The notes: generated by a model from the letters alone, not told the origin. A DNA stretch of 64,000 nucleotides from CAVXFS01 sp049582805 (GCA_049582805.1 JBAUUR010000040.1:1-64000); one strand, 5' to 3'; numbered from the stretch's first letter, positions 33,633 through 43,620 are shown. Numbers and translations: made by a program.

Positions 33633-34946
33633 TTGAAACCAATCAACGTGGGTCTTCTCGGCATCGGCACTGTCGGCGGCGGTGTGTACACCGTGTTGTC
33701 GCGCAATGCCGAAGAGATCACGCGCCGCGCCGGGCGCGATATCCGCATCACCGTGGTGGCGGACAAGGACATCCAGCGCGCGAAGGAAATCACCAAGGGC
33801 AAATGCCGCGTTACCGGCGATGCGTTTTCGGTCGTCAACGATCCCGATATCGACATTGTCGTCGAGCTGATCGGCGGCTGCGGTGTGGCGAAAGAACTGG
33901 TGCTGAAAGCCATCCACAACGGCAAACACGTGGTCACCGCGAACAAGGCGCTGCTGGCCATGCATGGCAACGAGATATTCCTGGAGGCGCAAAAGATGCG
34001 CGTGATGGTCGCGTTCGAGGCGGCGGTGGCGGGCGGCATCCCGATCATCAAGGCGGTGCGCGAGGGGCTGGCTGCCAACCGTATCGAATGGATCGCTGGC
34101 ATCATCAACGGCACCACCAATTTCATCCTGTCCGAGATGCGCGACAAGGGGCTGCCGTTCGACGTGGCGCTGAAACAGGCGCAGGACCTGGGCTACGCGG
34201 AGGCCGATCCGACCTTCGACATCGAAGGCGTGGACGCCGCGCACAAGATCACCATCCTGTCCGCACTGGCCTTCGGCATCCCGATGCAATTCGACAAGGC
34301 CTACATCGAGGGCATCTCCAAACTGGATGCGATCGACATCAAATACGCCGAACAGCTCGGCTACCGCATCAAGTTGCTGGGCATCACCAAGCGCACGCCG
34401 GAAGGCGTGGAGCTGCGCGTGCATCCGACGCTGATCCCGGCCAAACGCCTGATCGCCAATGTTGAAGGGGCGATGAACGCCGTGCTGGTGCAGGGCGATG
34501 CGGTAGGCGCGACGCTGTACTACGGCAAGGGCGCGGGGGCCGAGCCGACCGCCAGCGCGGTGATCGCCGACCTGGTGGACGTGACGCGCATGCACACCGC
34601 CGACCCGGAAAACCGAGTGCCGCATCTCGCCTTCCAGCCGAACCAGATGGTGGACCTGAAAGTGCTGCCGATGGACGAGGTGCAGACCAGCTACTACCTG
34701 CGCCTGCGCGTGGCGGACAAGCCCGGCGTGCTGGCCGACATCACGCGCATCCTCGCCGACGAACAGATCTCCATTGACGCCGTGATCCAGAAGGAACCCG
34801 GCGAAGGCGAAGACCAGACCGACCTGATCATGCTCACCCATATGACACGCGAGAAGCGCGTCAACGCGGCGATTACGAAGATAGAAAGGCTGCCGGTGGT
34901 GGCAGGCAAGGTGACCAGGTTGCGGCTGGAAGAGCTGGGAAAATAA
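33633..34946 (+). CDS. hom: Homoserine dehydrogenase
   Basis: Reduces aspartate semialdehyde to homoserine for threonine and methionine. The NAD(P)-binding GLLGIGTVGGGVY is near the start, the catalytic domain holds the Lys and Asp motifs (NGTTNFILSEM, AEADPTFDIEG) and a C-terminal ACT domain (about 350-430) allows feedback by threonine. 437 residues. TTG 33633, eight bases after AAGGAA, starts MKPINVG; the alaA start is also a TTG in a similar context. Confidence 0.97.
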   Translation: MKPINVGLLGIGTVGGGVYTVLSRNAEEITRRAGRDIRITVVADKDIQRAKEITKGKCRVTGDAFSVVNDPDIDIVVELIGGCGVAKELVLKAIHNGKHVVTANKALLAMHGNEIFLEAQKMRVMVAFEAAVAGGIPIIKAVREGLAANRIEWIAGIINGTTNFILSEMRDKGLPFDVALKQAQDLGYAEADPTFDIEGVDAAHKITILSALAFGIPMQFDKAYIEGISKLDAIDIKYAEQLGYRIKLLGITKRTPEGVELRVHPTLIPAKRLIANVEGAMNAVLVQGDAVGATLYYGKGAGAEPTASAVIADLVDVTRMHTADPENRVPHLAFQPNQMVDLKVLPMDEVQTSYYLRLRVADKPGVLADITRILADEQISIDAVIQKEPGEGEDQTDLIMLTHMTREKRVNAAITKIERLPVVAGKVTRLRLEELGK

Positions 34947-34948
34947 TA

Positions 34949-35066
34949 TGCTCCCCTCGCCCGCTTGCGGGAGAGGGGCTGGGGGAGAGGGTGGAAACGT
35001 TCACGCATTGATTCTCAATAGCCTCACCCCCATCCTGGCCTTCCCCCTGTGAGGGGGAAGGGACAT
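34949..35066. repeat. CTCCCC/GGGGAG palindromic repeats between hom and thrC
   Basis: GCCCGCTTGCGGGAGAGGGGC at the left and CTTCCCCCTGTGAGGGGGAAG at the right form two hairpins joined by about 45 bases. Same type as at 10817, 22541 and 36545. It fills the gap before thrC. Confidence 0.8.
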
Positions 35067-35083
35067 GAGTTTGAGGATACACA

Positions 35084-36517
35084 ATGAACTACATCTCCAC
35101 CCGCGGCAAAGCGCCCGCGAAAACATTCACCGAGATCCTGCTGGGCGGACTGGCGCCGGATGGCGGACTATACCTGCCGGAACACTATCCGCAGGTGACG
35201 CGCGTTGAGCTGGATACGTGGCGCAATCTTCCTTACGCCGACCTTGCGTTCGCGGTACTGGCGAAATTCATCACCGACATTCCGGCGGACAATTTGCGCG
35301 ACATCGTCGCCAGGACCTACACCGCCGCCATGTACAGCAACGGTCGCGCCGATTCCGATTTCACGCAGATCACGCCGTTGCGCACGCTGGAGCCGGGCGT
35401 GCATATCCTTGAACTGTCCAACGGCCCGACGCTCGCGTTCAAGGACATGGCGATGCAGTTGCTCGGCAACCTGTTCGAGTATGCGCTGGACAAGCAGCAC
35501 GAAGAGCTGAACATCCTCGGCGCGACTTCCGGCGATACCGGTTCCGCCGCCGAATATGCGATGCGCGGCAAGCGCGGCGTCCGCGTGTTCATGCTGTCGC
35601 CGCACGGCAAGATGAGCATCTTCCAGCGCGCGCAGATGTATTCGCTGCAAGACCCGAACATCTTCAACATCGCCATCAACGGCATGTTCGACGACGCGCA
35701 GGACATAGTGAAGGCGGTGTCCAACGACCATGCGTTCAAGGCCAAATATAGGATTGGCACGGTCAACTCGATCAACTGGGCGCGCGTGTCGGCGCAGATC
35801 GTGTATTACTTCAAGGGCTACTTCGCTGCGACCCAATCCAATGACGAGCAGGTCGCGTTTTCGGTGCCGTCAGGCAACTTCGGCAACATCTGCGCCGGGC
35901 ATATCGCGCGCATGATGGGCCTGCCCATCGGCCAGTTGATCCTCGCCACCAATGAGAACGACGTGCTGGACGAGTTCTTCCGCACCGGCGTGTATCGCCC
36001 GCGCGACACTCAACACACCTACGAGACCAGCAGCCCGTCAATGGACATTTCCAAGGCCAGCAACTTCGAGCGTTTCGTGTTCGACCTGGTCGGGCGCGAC
36101 GGCGCGAAGGTGCGCGAATTCTGGAGCAAGGTGGATGCGGGCGGCGCGTTCGATATCAAGGGCACGGCCTATTGGGATGCGTTGCCGCAATTCCACTTCG
36201 CCTCCGGCAAGAGCACGCACCAGGATCGCCTGAAAACCATCCGCGAACTGTGGGAAGAATACGGCGTGATGATAGACACCCACACTGCGGATGGATTGAA
36301 AGTGGGATTGGAGCAGCGCCGCCCGAGCCTGCCGCTGATCTGCCTGGAAACCGCGTTGCCCGCCAAGTTTGCCGAGACTATTCAGGAAGCATTGGGGCGC
36401 GAACCGGAACGTCCCGCCGCGCTGGTCGGCATCGAGAAGCTGCCGCAACGCTGCGAAGTGATGGATGCGGATGTAACGAAGCTGAAGGCGTTCATCGCGG
36501 CACACGTTTCGGAATAA
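35084..36517 (+). CDS. thrC: Threonine synthase
   Basis: PLP enzyme that converts O-phosphohomoserine to threonine. The PLP lysine lies in PTLAFKDMAMQ (about residue 110) and the phosphate-binding loop is in ATSGDTGSAAEYA. 477 residues matches the longer ThrC class. Starts MNYISTRGKAPAKTF, as expected. Third gene of the alaA-hom-thrC line. Confidence 0.97.
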   Translation: MNYISTRGKAPAKTFTEILLGGLAPDGGLYLPEHYPQVTRVELDTWRNLPYADLAFAVLAKFITDIPADNLRDIVARTYTAAMYSNGRADSDFTQITPLRTLEPGVHILELSNGPTLAFKDMAMQLLGNLFEYALDKQHEELNILGATSGDTGSAAEYAMRGKRGVRVFMLSPHGKMSIFQRAQMYSLQDPNIFNIAINGMFDDAQDIVKAVSNDHAFKAKYRIGTVNSINWARVSAQIVYYFKGYFAATQSNDEQVAFSVPSGNFGNICAGHIARMMGLPIGQLILATNENDVLDEFFRTGVYRPRDTQHTYETSSPSMDISKASNFERFVFDLVGRDGAKVREFWSKVDAGGAFDIKGTAYWDALPQFHFASGKSTHQDRLKTIRELWEEYGVMIDTHTADGLKVGLEQRRPSLPLICLETALPAKFAETIQEALGREPERPAALVGIEKLPQRCEVMDADVTKLKAFIAAHVSE

Positions 36518-36544
36518 CTTGTTGCAACGGAGAAAGCCTCATGC

Positions 36545-36648
36545 GGCGCACCCTCTCCCCTTGCCCTCTCCCCGAGGGGAGAGGGGCTCAGTCTGGCACG
36601 GCCTCAACGATTCCCTTCGCCCGCTTGCGGGAGAGGGGTAGGGGAGAG
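36545..36648. repeat. CTCTCCCC palindromic repeats between thrC and the AEC transporter
   Basis: CCCTCTCCCCGAGGGGAGAGGG is a near-perfect hairpin, followed by CCCGCTTGCGGGAGAGGGG. The right end touches the start of the transporter gene (ATG 36651), which has GAGAGGG as its ribosome site supplied by the repeat. Confidence 0.8.
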
Positions 36649-36650
36649 GG

Positions 36651-37556
36651 ATGACCAACCTCATCCTGCTCATCCTCTGCTTCACCATCGGCATGCTGCT
36701 GCACCGCTACAAGCGCATGCCGGTCAACACGCCTGCCGTGCTCAACAGTTTCATCATCCACGTTTCGCTTCCCGCGCTGACGCTGTTGTATGTGCACGAC
36801 CTGAAGCTCAGCGGCGATGTTGGCTTGATGGCGGCGATGGCGTGGATCTATTTTGCGCTGGCTGCGGGGTTCTTCTGGCTGATCGGGCGCTGGCTGGAGT
36901 TGCCGCGGCGCACGGTGGGCGCGCTGATACTGACCGGCGGATTGGGCAATACGTCCTACGTCGGCTTGCCGATGATTGAGGCCTATTACGGACACCGGGG
37001 ACTTGCCAGCGGCATCATCGTCGACCAGCTCGGCTCCTTCCTGGTGCTATCCACTTTGGGGATCACCGTGGCCGGCATCTATTCGACGGGCCGTCCCACC
37101 GTCGGTGAAATGGCCAAGCGCATCCTGAAGTTCCCGCCGTTCATCGCATTGGTGATCGCGCTGTTGTTGATCCCTCTGGGGTATCCGGCATGGCTCACCA
37201 TTGTGCTCAAGCGCATGGGCGATACATTGGCACCGCTGGCGCTGCTCGCGGTCGGCTTTCAATTGCGTCTTGGCCATCTTGCGGGCAATGGCAGGAACCT
37301 GTCGATAGGCTTGGCATTCAAGTTGGTGCTGGCGCCGCTGGTATTGTTCTTGTTATATGTGCCGCTGCTTGGCGCGCATGGCCAGGCCATCCAGATCACC
37401 TTGTTCGAAGCGGCCATGCCGCCGATGATCACCGCCGCGATTCTCGCGACCGAGCACGACCTCGATCCGCCGCTGGCGACGCTGATGGTTGCGCTGGGGC
37501 TGGTGATCTCATTCGCTACGCTGACTGGCTGGTGGTGGTTGATGCAGGGCGTGTAA
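36651..37556 (+). CDS. AEC (auxin efflux carrier) family transporter
   Basis: Integral inner membrane protein with about ten hydrophobic helices in two inverted halves, with Gly/Asn motifs GLGNTSYVGLPM in the first and FEAAMPPMITAAIL in the second, typical of AEC transporters of malonate, malate or amino acids. 301 residues. ATG 36651 directly follows a repeat. The substrate is unknown. A MITE-like element lies 37 bases after its stop. Confidence 0.85.
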   Translation: MTNLILLILCFTIGMLLHRYKRMPVNTPAVLNSFIIHVSLPALTLLYVHDLKLSGDVGLMAAMAWIYFALAAGFFWLIGRWLELPRRTVGALILTGGLGNTSYVGLPMIEAYYGHRGLASGIIVDQLGSFLVLSTLGITVAGIYSTGRPTVGEMAKRILKFPPFIALVIALLLIPLGYPAWLTIVLKRMGDTLAPLALLAVGFQLRLGHLAGNGRNLSIGLAFKLVLAPLVLFLLYVPLLGAHGQAIQITLFEAAMPPMITAAILATEHDLDPPLATLMVALGLVISFATLTGWWWLMQGV

Positions 37557-37593
37557 GAGAGTATGTGGTCTTGCCTTGAGCGAATGGCCGACC

Positions 37594-37727
37594 GAGGCTG
37601 TGTGACAACTCAGATCAAAAGGGAGCGCCGAAGAATCGACCCGGCAGAACGCGTTGTAATCGATTCGTTTAAGACATGGTTTTGACACCCCTGAAAACTG
37701 ATTGTAATTGAGTTTTCACACAGCCTC
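37594..37727. mobile_element. MITE-like element, 134 bp, with 4-bp target duplication
   Basis: Terminal inverted repeats GAGGCTGTGTGACAACTCA and its partner GAGGCTGTGTGAAAACTCA (minus strand) differ at one base in 19. GACC flanks both ends directly (37590-37593 and 37728-37731), as a target duplication would. The inner 96 bp has no ORF. The ends resemble those of IS-derived non-autonomous elements; no transposase with these ends is in the window. Confidence 0.75.
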
Positions 37728-37793
37728 GACCCAAACGAGACGGACAATTTCCTCCACAGGAGTCGTTCACTATTTGCCACATCACAACAGTAA

Positions 37794-40700
37794 TCAGCCC
37801 TGTTTCAGGAGTGCCTCAAACTCACCCAATGGTACTGGCATGCTGAACAAATACCCCTGAAAGGCAGGGCAGCCACGCAAATTGAGAAACTCCAGTTGCG
37901 CCTCGGTTTCAACCCCTTCGGCGATCACGTCCAGACCTAACGTCTCGGTCATGGCGATGATGGTCTGCACGATGGCGGCATCGTTAGGGTCAGTGGAAAT
38001 ATCGCGCACAAAGGATCGATCGATTTTGAGTTGACTCAACGGCAGTCGCTTGAGGTACTGCAGTGAGGAGTAACCGGTACCGAAGTCATCCATTGAGAAG
38101 CTGACTCCCAATGCTTTAATTTCAAGCATCTTACTGATCGTATCCTCGACATTTTCCAACACCGTACTTTCGGTCAATTCCAGCTTAAGGTGCGAGGTCT
38201 CTATCTCCTTGCCTTCCAGTTGGAGGCGCGAGGGCAGCACACCGCTTTCCAGCAATACCCGCCGCACCTGGACGACGAAGTCAGCCTGGCGGAACTGTTT
38301 ACCGCTGACGTTCACCGCCAGGGTCAGGTGGCGTGTCAGCGCGTCATTTTGCCATTGTTTAAGTTGTGCGCAGGCGCTTTCCAACACCCATAAACCTATT
38401 GGCAAAATCAGCCCAGTTTCTTCGGCCAGCGGAATAAACTCCAGCGGAGAAACGAGGCCACGCTCGGGATGTTCCCAGCGCAGCAACACTTCCGCCCCTA
38501 TTGGACGGCGCAGCTTGTCCACCTGGATTTGATAATGCAGCCGGAATTGTTGCTTTTCGATGGCATGACGCAGATCCTTTTCCAATGCCGCACGCACTGC
38601 CAATGCCGTTTGCATGCGCGGATCAAAAAAGCGAACAGCATTGCGCCCTTCCGTTTTGGCCTGATACATGGCGACATCGGCATGCATGAGCAAGTCTTCC
38701 GTGCTTTCCCGATGGCCGCTGAATAGACTGATTCCGACACTGACCGTGGATAGGCACTCATAATCATTCAACAGGTAAGGCTGACCCAGTTCGCTGCGGA
38801 TTTTTTCCGCGACCAATTCGGTTTGGGTGGCCGCCTCATTCGCCGCGCTGCTCAAATCTTCCAGCACCACCACAAATTCATCGCCGCCCAACCTTGCCAC
38901 GCTATCACCCTCGCGCACACAGGCAGTCAAACGGCGTGCCACCTCGATCAACAGCTGATCGCCCATTGCATGGCCCTGCGTATCATTGACGGTCTTGAAG
39001 TGATCCAGATCCAGAAACAGCAATGCGCCATGCCGGCCGTTGCGCGCGCTGACCGCCAGTGCCTGCTGTAAACGATCCACCAACAGACGGCGATTAGGCA
39101 GATCGGTCAGCGAATCGAAGAAGGCCAGTTGATGGATTTCCAGTTCCGACTTCTTGCGGTTGCTGATGTCGCGAGACACCGCAACGTAGTGTGTCACCCG
39201 ATGGTTGTCGTCATAGACCGCCGTGATGGTCATTAATTTCGGATAGATTTCGCCATTTTTACGTCTGTCCCAGACCTCGCCAGACCATTTGCCGGTATTG
39301 AGCAACGCTGACCACATGGCCTGGTAGAAAGCTGCATCGTGCCGCCCGGACTGCAACATACGCGGGTTCTGGCCAACCACCTCTGCTGTGTTGTAGCCGG
39401 TAAGGTCCTGGAAGGCCTGATTGACGCGCAGTATCTTCGCCTCGGCATCGGTGATCAGGATCGCTTCCTGGGTGTCGAACGTGACCGCAGCGATGCGCAT
39501 TGCATCATCGGTTTTCCTTTGTTCAACCAGTAGTGCAAATCTGGTCAGCGCATAGGATATATCTGTAGTCATGCCCTCCAGCAGGTTACGCGTGGGCTCG
39601 TCGAAGGCATCGACCACGACCGTATACAGCATGAGAGCGCCGATGACCCTGCCATTGCGGTGCAGTGGCAGGGATGCAACACCGCCCCATCCATAACTTG
39701 CGCCGCGCTTGTGCCACTGTGCGAGACTCTGCTCATTCTGAAAATCCTGAATCCACACTGGCCGGTCTTCGCGGATAGCCGTTCCGGTCGGCCCGTGCCC
39801 GGAAGGCGCGTTGGCATCCACCAGAATCTGAATGCCGTCCAGATATTCCGTGCCCGTGCCATAGCAGGCCACCGGTTCGACCTTGCGGGTCACCTCATCC
39901 ACCAAGCCTATCCATGCCATCTTCATACCGCCGAACTGCACCGCATCGCAGCAGACTTGCTGGAACAACTCGTCTTCGGTGGTGCAGCGCACGATGGACT
40001 GGTTACATTGATTCAGCGCGGCATAGATATTGATCAGGCGCTGGATCTTTGCTTCGCTTGCCTTGCGTTCGGTGATGTCATCGTGAGCCGCTACCCAGAT
40101 CCGCCCAAAATGTGGATGATCAAAAGTTGAAATACTGACATGGCACCAGAAAGGCGTTCCATCCTTTCTGATGTTGTGCACCTCACCGTTCCACACTCCC
40201 GCTCTCTCAAGCTGGTTATTTATCCTATTTGCCACCGCTTCAGGACTGGTTTCGGCAGGGGCATTTATTACGCTCACATGCTTGCCGATGAGTTCGCCAG
40301 ATTGATAGCCAAACATACGTTCAAACTGCGGGTTGGTGTAAACAATCACCCCGTCGCTGGGGCGGACCAGAAAAATGCCTTCTGCCAAGCTGGTCAAGAT
40401 ATTGCTGTGGAATCGCAACAGCTCCTCGGCTCGTTTGCGCTCAGTGATATCGCGGACAATGCTGAAAACGCGTATTTGCCCATCCAGTTCTACTGTCCTG
40501 CTGCAAATCTCAACAGGCAAAACGGAACCATCCTTACATACTTGAGCTGATTCGTATATCAAAAATTCTTGTTGCTGAACCTTGGCAAATCTGTTGCCCA
40601 GCATGGCGGCAAACTCAGGCAAAATCAAACTGCCGATATGCTTCCCCACCATCTCGGCCTTCGTATAGCCTAGCCGCTTATGGGCGATATGATTGATCTC

Positions 40701-40817
40701 CTTGATGAAGCCATCCGTATCAAGAATAAACATGGCATCGGCGGCCAGATCGAATAGCGTATGAAAACCTTTTTCACTAATCATCGACGCCACCTCGGTC
40801 TGTTTATATTCTGCCAT
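37794..40817 (-). CDS. PAS/GAF sensor diguanylate cyclase-phosphodiesterase (GGDEF and EAL domains)
   Basis: 1007 residues, soluble. Order: PAS (about 14-130), PAS (135-255), GAF (270-430), PAS (445-560), GGDEF (575-735), EAL (745-1000). The GGDEF motif is exact (RLGGDEFVVVLED) and RExxD-like REGD nine residues upstream may be the inhibitory I-site. The EAL motif reads EVL (GAEVLLRW), and DDFGTGYSSL and KIDRSFV are intact, so phosphodiesterase activity is plausible. Makes and/or breaks cyclic di-GMP, which links it to RpfG. ATG 40817 chosen; ATG 40784 possible. Confidence 0.9.
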   Translation of the reverse strand: MAEYKQTEVASMISEKGFHTLFDLAADAMFILDTDGFIKEINHIAHKRLGYTKAEMVGKHIGSLILPEFAAMLGNRFAKVQQQEFLIYESAQVCKDGSVLPVEICSRTVELDGQIRVFSIVRDITERKRAEELLRFHSNILTSLAEGIFLVRPSDGVIVYTNPQFERMFGYQSGELIGKHVSVINAPAETSPEAVANRINNQLERAGVWNGEVHNIRKDGTPFWCHVSISTFDHPHFGRIWVAAHDDITERKASEAKIQRLINIYAALNQCNQSIVRCTTEDELFQQVCCDAVQFGGMKMAWIGLVDEVTRKVEPVACYGTGTEYLDGIQILVDANAPSGHGPTGTAIREDRPVWIQDFQNEQSLAQWHKRGASYGWGGVASLPLHRNGRVIGALMLYTVVVDAFDEPTRNLLEGMTTDISYALTRFALLVEQRKTDDAMRIAAVTFDTQEAILITDAEAKILRVNQAFQDLTGYNTAEVVGQNPRMLQSGRHDAAFYQAMWSALLNTGKWSGEVWDRRKNGEIYPKLMTITAVYDDNHRVTHYVAVSRDISNRKKSELEIHQLAFFDSLTDLPNRRLLVDRLQQALAVSARNGRHGALLFLDLDHFKTVNDTQGHAMGDQLLIEVARRLTACVREGDSVARLGGDEFVVVLEDLSSAANEAATQTELVAEKIRSELGQPYLLNDYECLSTVSVGISLFSGHRESTEDLLMHADVAMYQAKTEGRNAVRFFDPRMQTALAVRAALEKDLRHAIEKQQFRLHYQIQVDKLRRPIGAEVLLRWEHPERGLVSPLEFIPLAEETGLILPIGLWVLESACAQLKQWQNDALTRHLTLAVNVSGKQFRQADFVVQVRRVLLESGVLPSRLQLEGKEIETSHLKLELTESTVLENVEDTISKMLEIKALGVSFSMDDFGTGYSSLQYLKRLPLSQLKIDRSFVRDISTDPNDAAIVQTIIAMTETLGLDVIAEGVETEAQLEFLNLRGCPAFQGYLFSMPVPLGEFEALLKQG

Positions 40818-41130
40818 AGTGATAGAGGACGACTAAACTAATTAATACCTCAATGATCATTGAATATGACCCTTCCGCGATCAGCTTACATTCCGAGTTA
40901 TGGACATATAGAACCAATTATAGACACAGCTTATTATCGGCCGCTCTTCGCTAATAATAAACAGGCATTTTAGACATGCTGTTCTATTGTTATGGGCCAT
41001 ATCGGGAAGCCGGTCATTACTCGATAATGGGGTTGAATGACAGCTATTGAGAAAATCTGCGACTGTCCGCTTGTACCACGTTGCGGACGGTTACACTTAT
41101 CTGTCTCAATTTCACAGCCCATTCCGACTT
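40818..41130. other. Intergenic region upstream of the GGDEF/EAL gene
   Basis: About 310 AT-rich bases. It should carry the promoter of the GGDEF/EAL gene on the left. GACTGTCCGC..GCGGACGGTT near 41064-41094 is a short inverted pair. I see no gene or known RNA motif. Confidence 0.5.
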
Positions 41131-41161
41131 AAAATAAAACCCGCCCATCATGGGCAGGGTT
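41131..41161 (-). terminator. Intrinsic terminator of the glycolate operon
   Basis: On the minus strand AACCCTGCCCATGATGGGCGGGTT forms a strong hairpin followed by TTATTTT. It lies 24 bases after the aminotransferase stop and would end the glcDEF-aminotransferase transcript. Confidence 0.85.
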
Positions 41162-41184
41162 CTGTTTTCGCGCCACCCGATAAA

Positions 41185-42366
41185 TCAGCCAGCCAGTTTC
41201 CTGTTTGCCGCATCCACCGCGACCCCGCGCTTGATCGGCGCCTTGACGCGACCAAGCACGTCGTCGAGTGCGCTGAGGCAGAGCCGCACGTTGCGCGGGT
41301 TGCTGGCGTGTCCCATCAGGCCGATGCGCCACACCTTGCCGGCCATCGCGCCAAGGCCCGCGCCGATCTCCAGTTGGTAGTCGGACAACAGCATGGAACG
41401 CACCGCGGCTTCATCGACTCCTTCCGGCACGGAGATCGCGTTCAGTTGCGGCAGGCGTTCCGCTTCCGGCACCACGAAATTCAGGCCCATCGCTTCCAGT
41501 CCCGCGCGCAGCGCGAGATGATTGTTCTGGTGGCGCGCCCAGGAATTTTGCAGACCTTCCTCCTGCAATATCACCAGCGCCTCGTGCAGGCCATACAGCG
41601 CGTTGATCGGCGCGGTGTGGTGGTAGGCGCGTTTGGTCGCGCCGCCCCAGTAGCCCATCACCAGATTGAGGTCCATGAACCAGCTCTGCACCTTGCTCCT
41701 GCGGTTTTTGATCTTTTCCAGCGCCTTCGCGCTGAAGCTGACCGGCGAGAGGCCGGGCGTGCATGACAGGCATTTCTGCGTGCCGGAATAGATCGCGTCG
41801 ATGTTCCACTCGTCCACCTTGAGCGGTGTGCCGCCGAGCGAAGTGACCGCGTCGACGATGGCCAGGCAGTTGTGCTGGTGCGCAATCCCGACCAGCGTCT
41901 TGGCATCGGACTGCGCGCCGGTGGAGGTTTCCGCGTGAACGAAGGCGACGACCTTTGCATCAGGATTGGCCTTCAGCGCGTCTTCCAGTTTCTGCGGATC
42001 GACCACGCGTCCCCAGTCATCCTGCACCATCACCGCGACGCCGCCGCAGCGTTCTACGTTCTCTTTCATGCGTCCGCCGAACACGCCGTTCTGGCACACG
42101 ATGACCTTGTCACCCGGCTCGACCAGATTGACGAAGCAGGTTTCCATGCCGGCGGAACCCGGCGCGGAGACCGGCATGGTCAATTCATTTTTAGTCTGGA
42201 AGGCATATTTCAACAGCGCTTTCATCTCGTCCATCATGGCCACGAACACCGGGTCGAGATGGCCGAGCGTCGGGCGCGACATGGCTTCCAGAACGCGCGG
42301 GCTGACATCGGACGGACCGGGCCCCATCAGAACGCGCTGCGGCGGGTGGAATGATTTTATAGTCAT
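41185..42366 (-). CDS. Serine/alanine-glyoxylate aminotransferase
   Basis: Class V PLP aminotransferase that makes glycine from glyoxylate with alanine or serine as donor. The GPGPSDVSPRVLEAM start, the DAVTSLGGTPLKVDEW loop and the PLP lysine in YSGTQKCLSCTPGL fit the family. 393 residues. Last gene of the minus-strand operon after glcD, glcE and glcF (41-base gap), so it would take the glyoxylate they produce. Confidence 0.92.
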   Translation of the reverse strand: MTIKSFHPPQRVLMGPGPSDVSPRVLEAMSRPTLGHLDPVFVAMMDEMKALLKYAFQTKNELTMPVSAPGSAGMETCFVNLVEPGDKVIVCQNGVFGGRMKENVERCGGVAVMVQDDWGRVVDPQKLEDALKANPDAKVVAFVHAETSTGAQSDAKTLVGIAHQHNCLAIVDAVTSLGGTPLKVDEWNIDAIYSGTQKCLSCTPGLSPVSFSAKALEKIKNRRSKVQSWFMDLNLVMGYWGGATKRAYHHTAPINALYGLHEALVILQEEGLQNSWARHQNNHLALRAGLEAMGLNFVVPEAERLPQLNAISVPEGVDEAAVRSMLLSDYQLEIGAGLGAMAGKVWRIGLMGHASNPRNVRLCLSALDDVLGRVKAPIKRGVAVDAANRKLAG

Positions 42367-42407
42367 GCTGTTTCCTTTCCATGTATTAAGGTTACGGTGG
42401 TTTGATT

Positions 42408-43619
42408 CTAGCCAGTTTCCAGCAACTCTATCCAGTGCCTGACCGGCAGATCGCTCGCGCTGGCCAGATGCATCTGACAGCCGACATTGGCGGTGGCAAT
42501 GATTTCCGGCTTGCCGTGATTTAGCGCAGCCAGTTTATTTTGCAGAAGTTGTTGTGACAGCGCGGCTTGCAGCAGAGTATAAGTGCCCGCGGCGCCGCAG
42601 CACAGATGGCTATCCGCGACATGAACAAGCTCATAGCCGCAACATTGCAAAATTGCTTCCACCGTGCCGCCGAGTTTCTGGCCGTGTTGCAGGGTGCAGG
42701 ACGACTGGTAGGCTACACGCATGCCTTTGCCGATATGCTCAAATGCATTCAAGTTTTCACGATTCAGTATCTCGCTCAAGTCGCGGGTCAGTGCGCTGAT
42801 GCGCGCAGACCTGGCTGCATATTGTTTATCATCTTTCAGTGCGGCGCCGTACTCCTTGACCATCAGCCCGCAGCCACCCGCGGTGATGATGATGGCCTCC
42901 GCACCGCTCTCGACATGCGGCCACCATGCATCGATGTTGCGGCGCATCATTGCGCGCGCGCCTTTTGGGTCGGCCAGATGCTGGTTCAGCGCACCGCAGC
43001 AACCTGCGCCCGGCGCGCTGACCAGCGAGATGCCGAGGCGGTCCAGCACGCGCGCCGCCGCCGCATTGGTGTTCGGCGCACTCAGCGGCTGGATACAGCC
43101 TTCCAGCACCAGCATGCGCCGTGTGTGGCGTGATACCGGTTGTGCGGGAGCGATTTGTTTGGCCGGAATCTTCTTCTGCAGGTGTGTTGGCAGCAGCGAA
43201 CGAAACATGCGTGCCATGGCCAACGCAATGGAAATGCGCGCGGTGTAGGGCAGTACTTCAAGCATGGCCCGGCGCAGCAGTCTTTCTGAAAGCGGGCGCG
43301 GCGCCAGTTCTTCAACCATCTCGCGCCCTATGTCTGCCAGGCGGCCGTAGCGCACGCCGGACGGACAGGTGGTTTCGCAGGAGCGGCAGGTCAGGCAGCG
43401 GTCCAGATGCAGGCGGGTTTTGCCGCTGGCCTGTCCGGTCTCCAGCATCTCCTTGATCAGATAGATCCGCCCGCGCGGGCCATCCAGTTCGGAGCCCAGC
43501 AACTGATAAGTCGGACAGGTCGCGTTGCAGAATCCGCAATGCACGCAGGCGCGCAGGATGGCATCGGCTTCCGCGATAACCGGAGAATTCAGCAGATGGG
43601 GAGAGATGGAAGTTTGCAC
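42408..43619 (-). CDS. glcF: Glycolate oxidase iron-sulfur subunit GlcF
   Basis: Electron-transfer subunit with two 4Fe-4S clusters: CVHCGFCNATCP (about residues 30-41) and CLTCRSCETTCPSG (about 81-94), followed by two CCG domains (GCCGALNQH and LCCGAAGTY). 403 residues. Begins one base after the glcE stop. Passes electrons from the GlcDE flavins towards the membrane quinone pool. Confidence 0.95.
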   Translation of the reverse strand: MQTSISPHLLNSPVIAEADAILRACVHCGFCNATCPTYQLLGSELDGPRGRIYLIKEMLETGQASGKTRLHLDRCLTCRSCETTCPSGVRYGRLADIGREMVEELAPRPLSERLLRRAMLEVLPYTARISIALAMARMFRSLLPTHLQKKIPAKQIAPAQPVSRHTRRMLVLEGCIQPLSAPNTNAAAARVLDRLGISLVSAPGAGCCGALNQHLADPKGARAMMRRNIDAWWPHVESGAEAIIITAGGCGLMVKEYGAALKDDKQYAARSARISALTRDLSEILNRENLNAFEHIGKGMRVAYQSSCTLQHGQKLGGTVEAILQCCGYELVHVADSHLCCGAAGTYTLLQAALSQQLLQNKLAALNHGKPEIIATANVGCQMHLASASDLPVRHWIELLETG

Positions 43620-43620
43620 G

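Noticed and set aside
33615..34841. 408-codon minus-strand ORF opposite hom
   Set aside because: Antisense shadow of hom.
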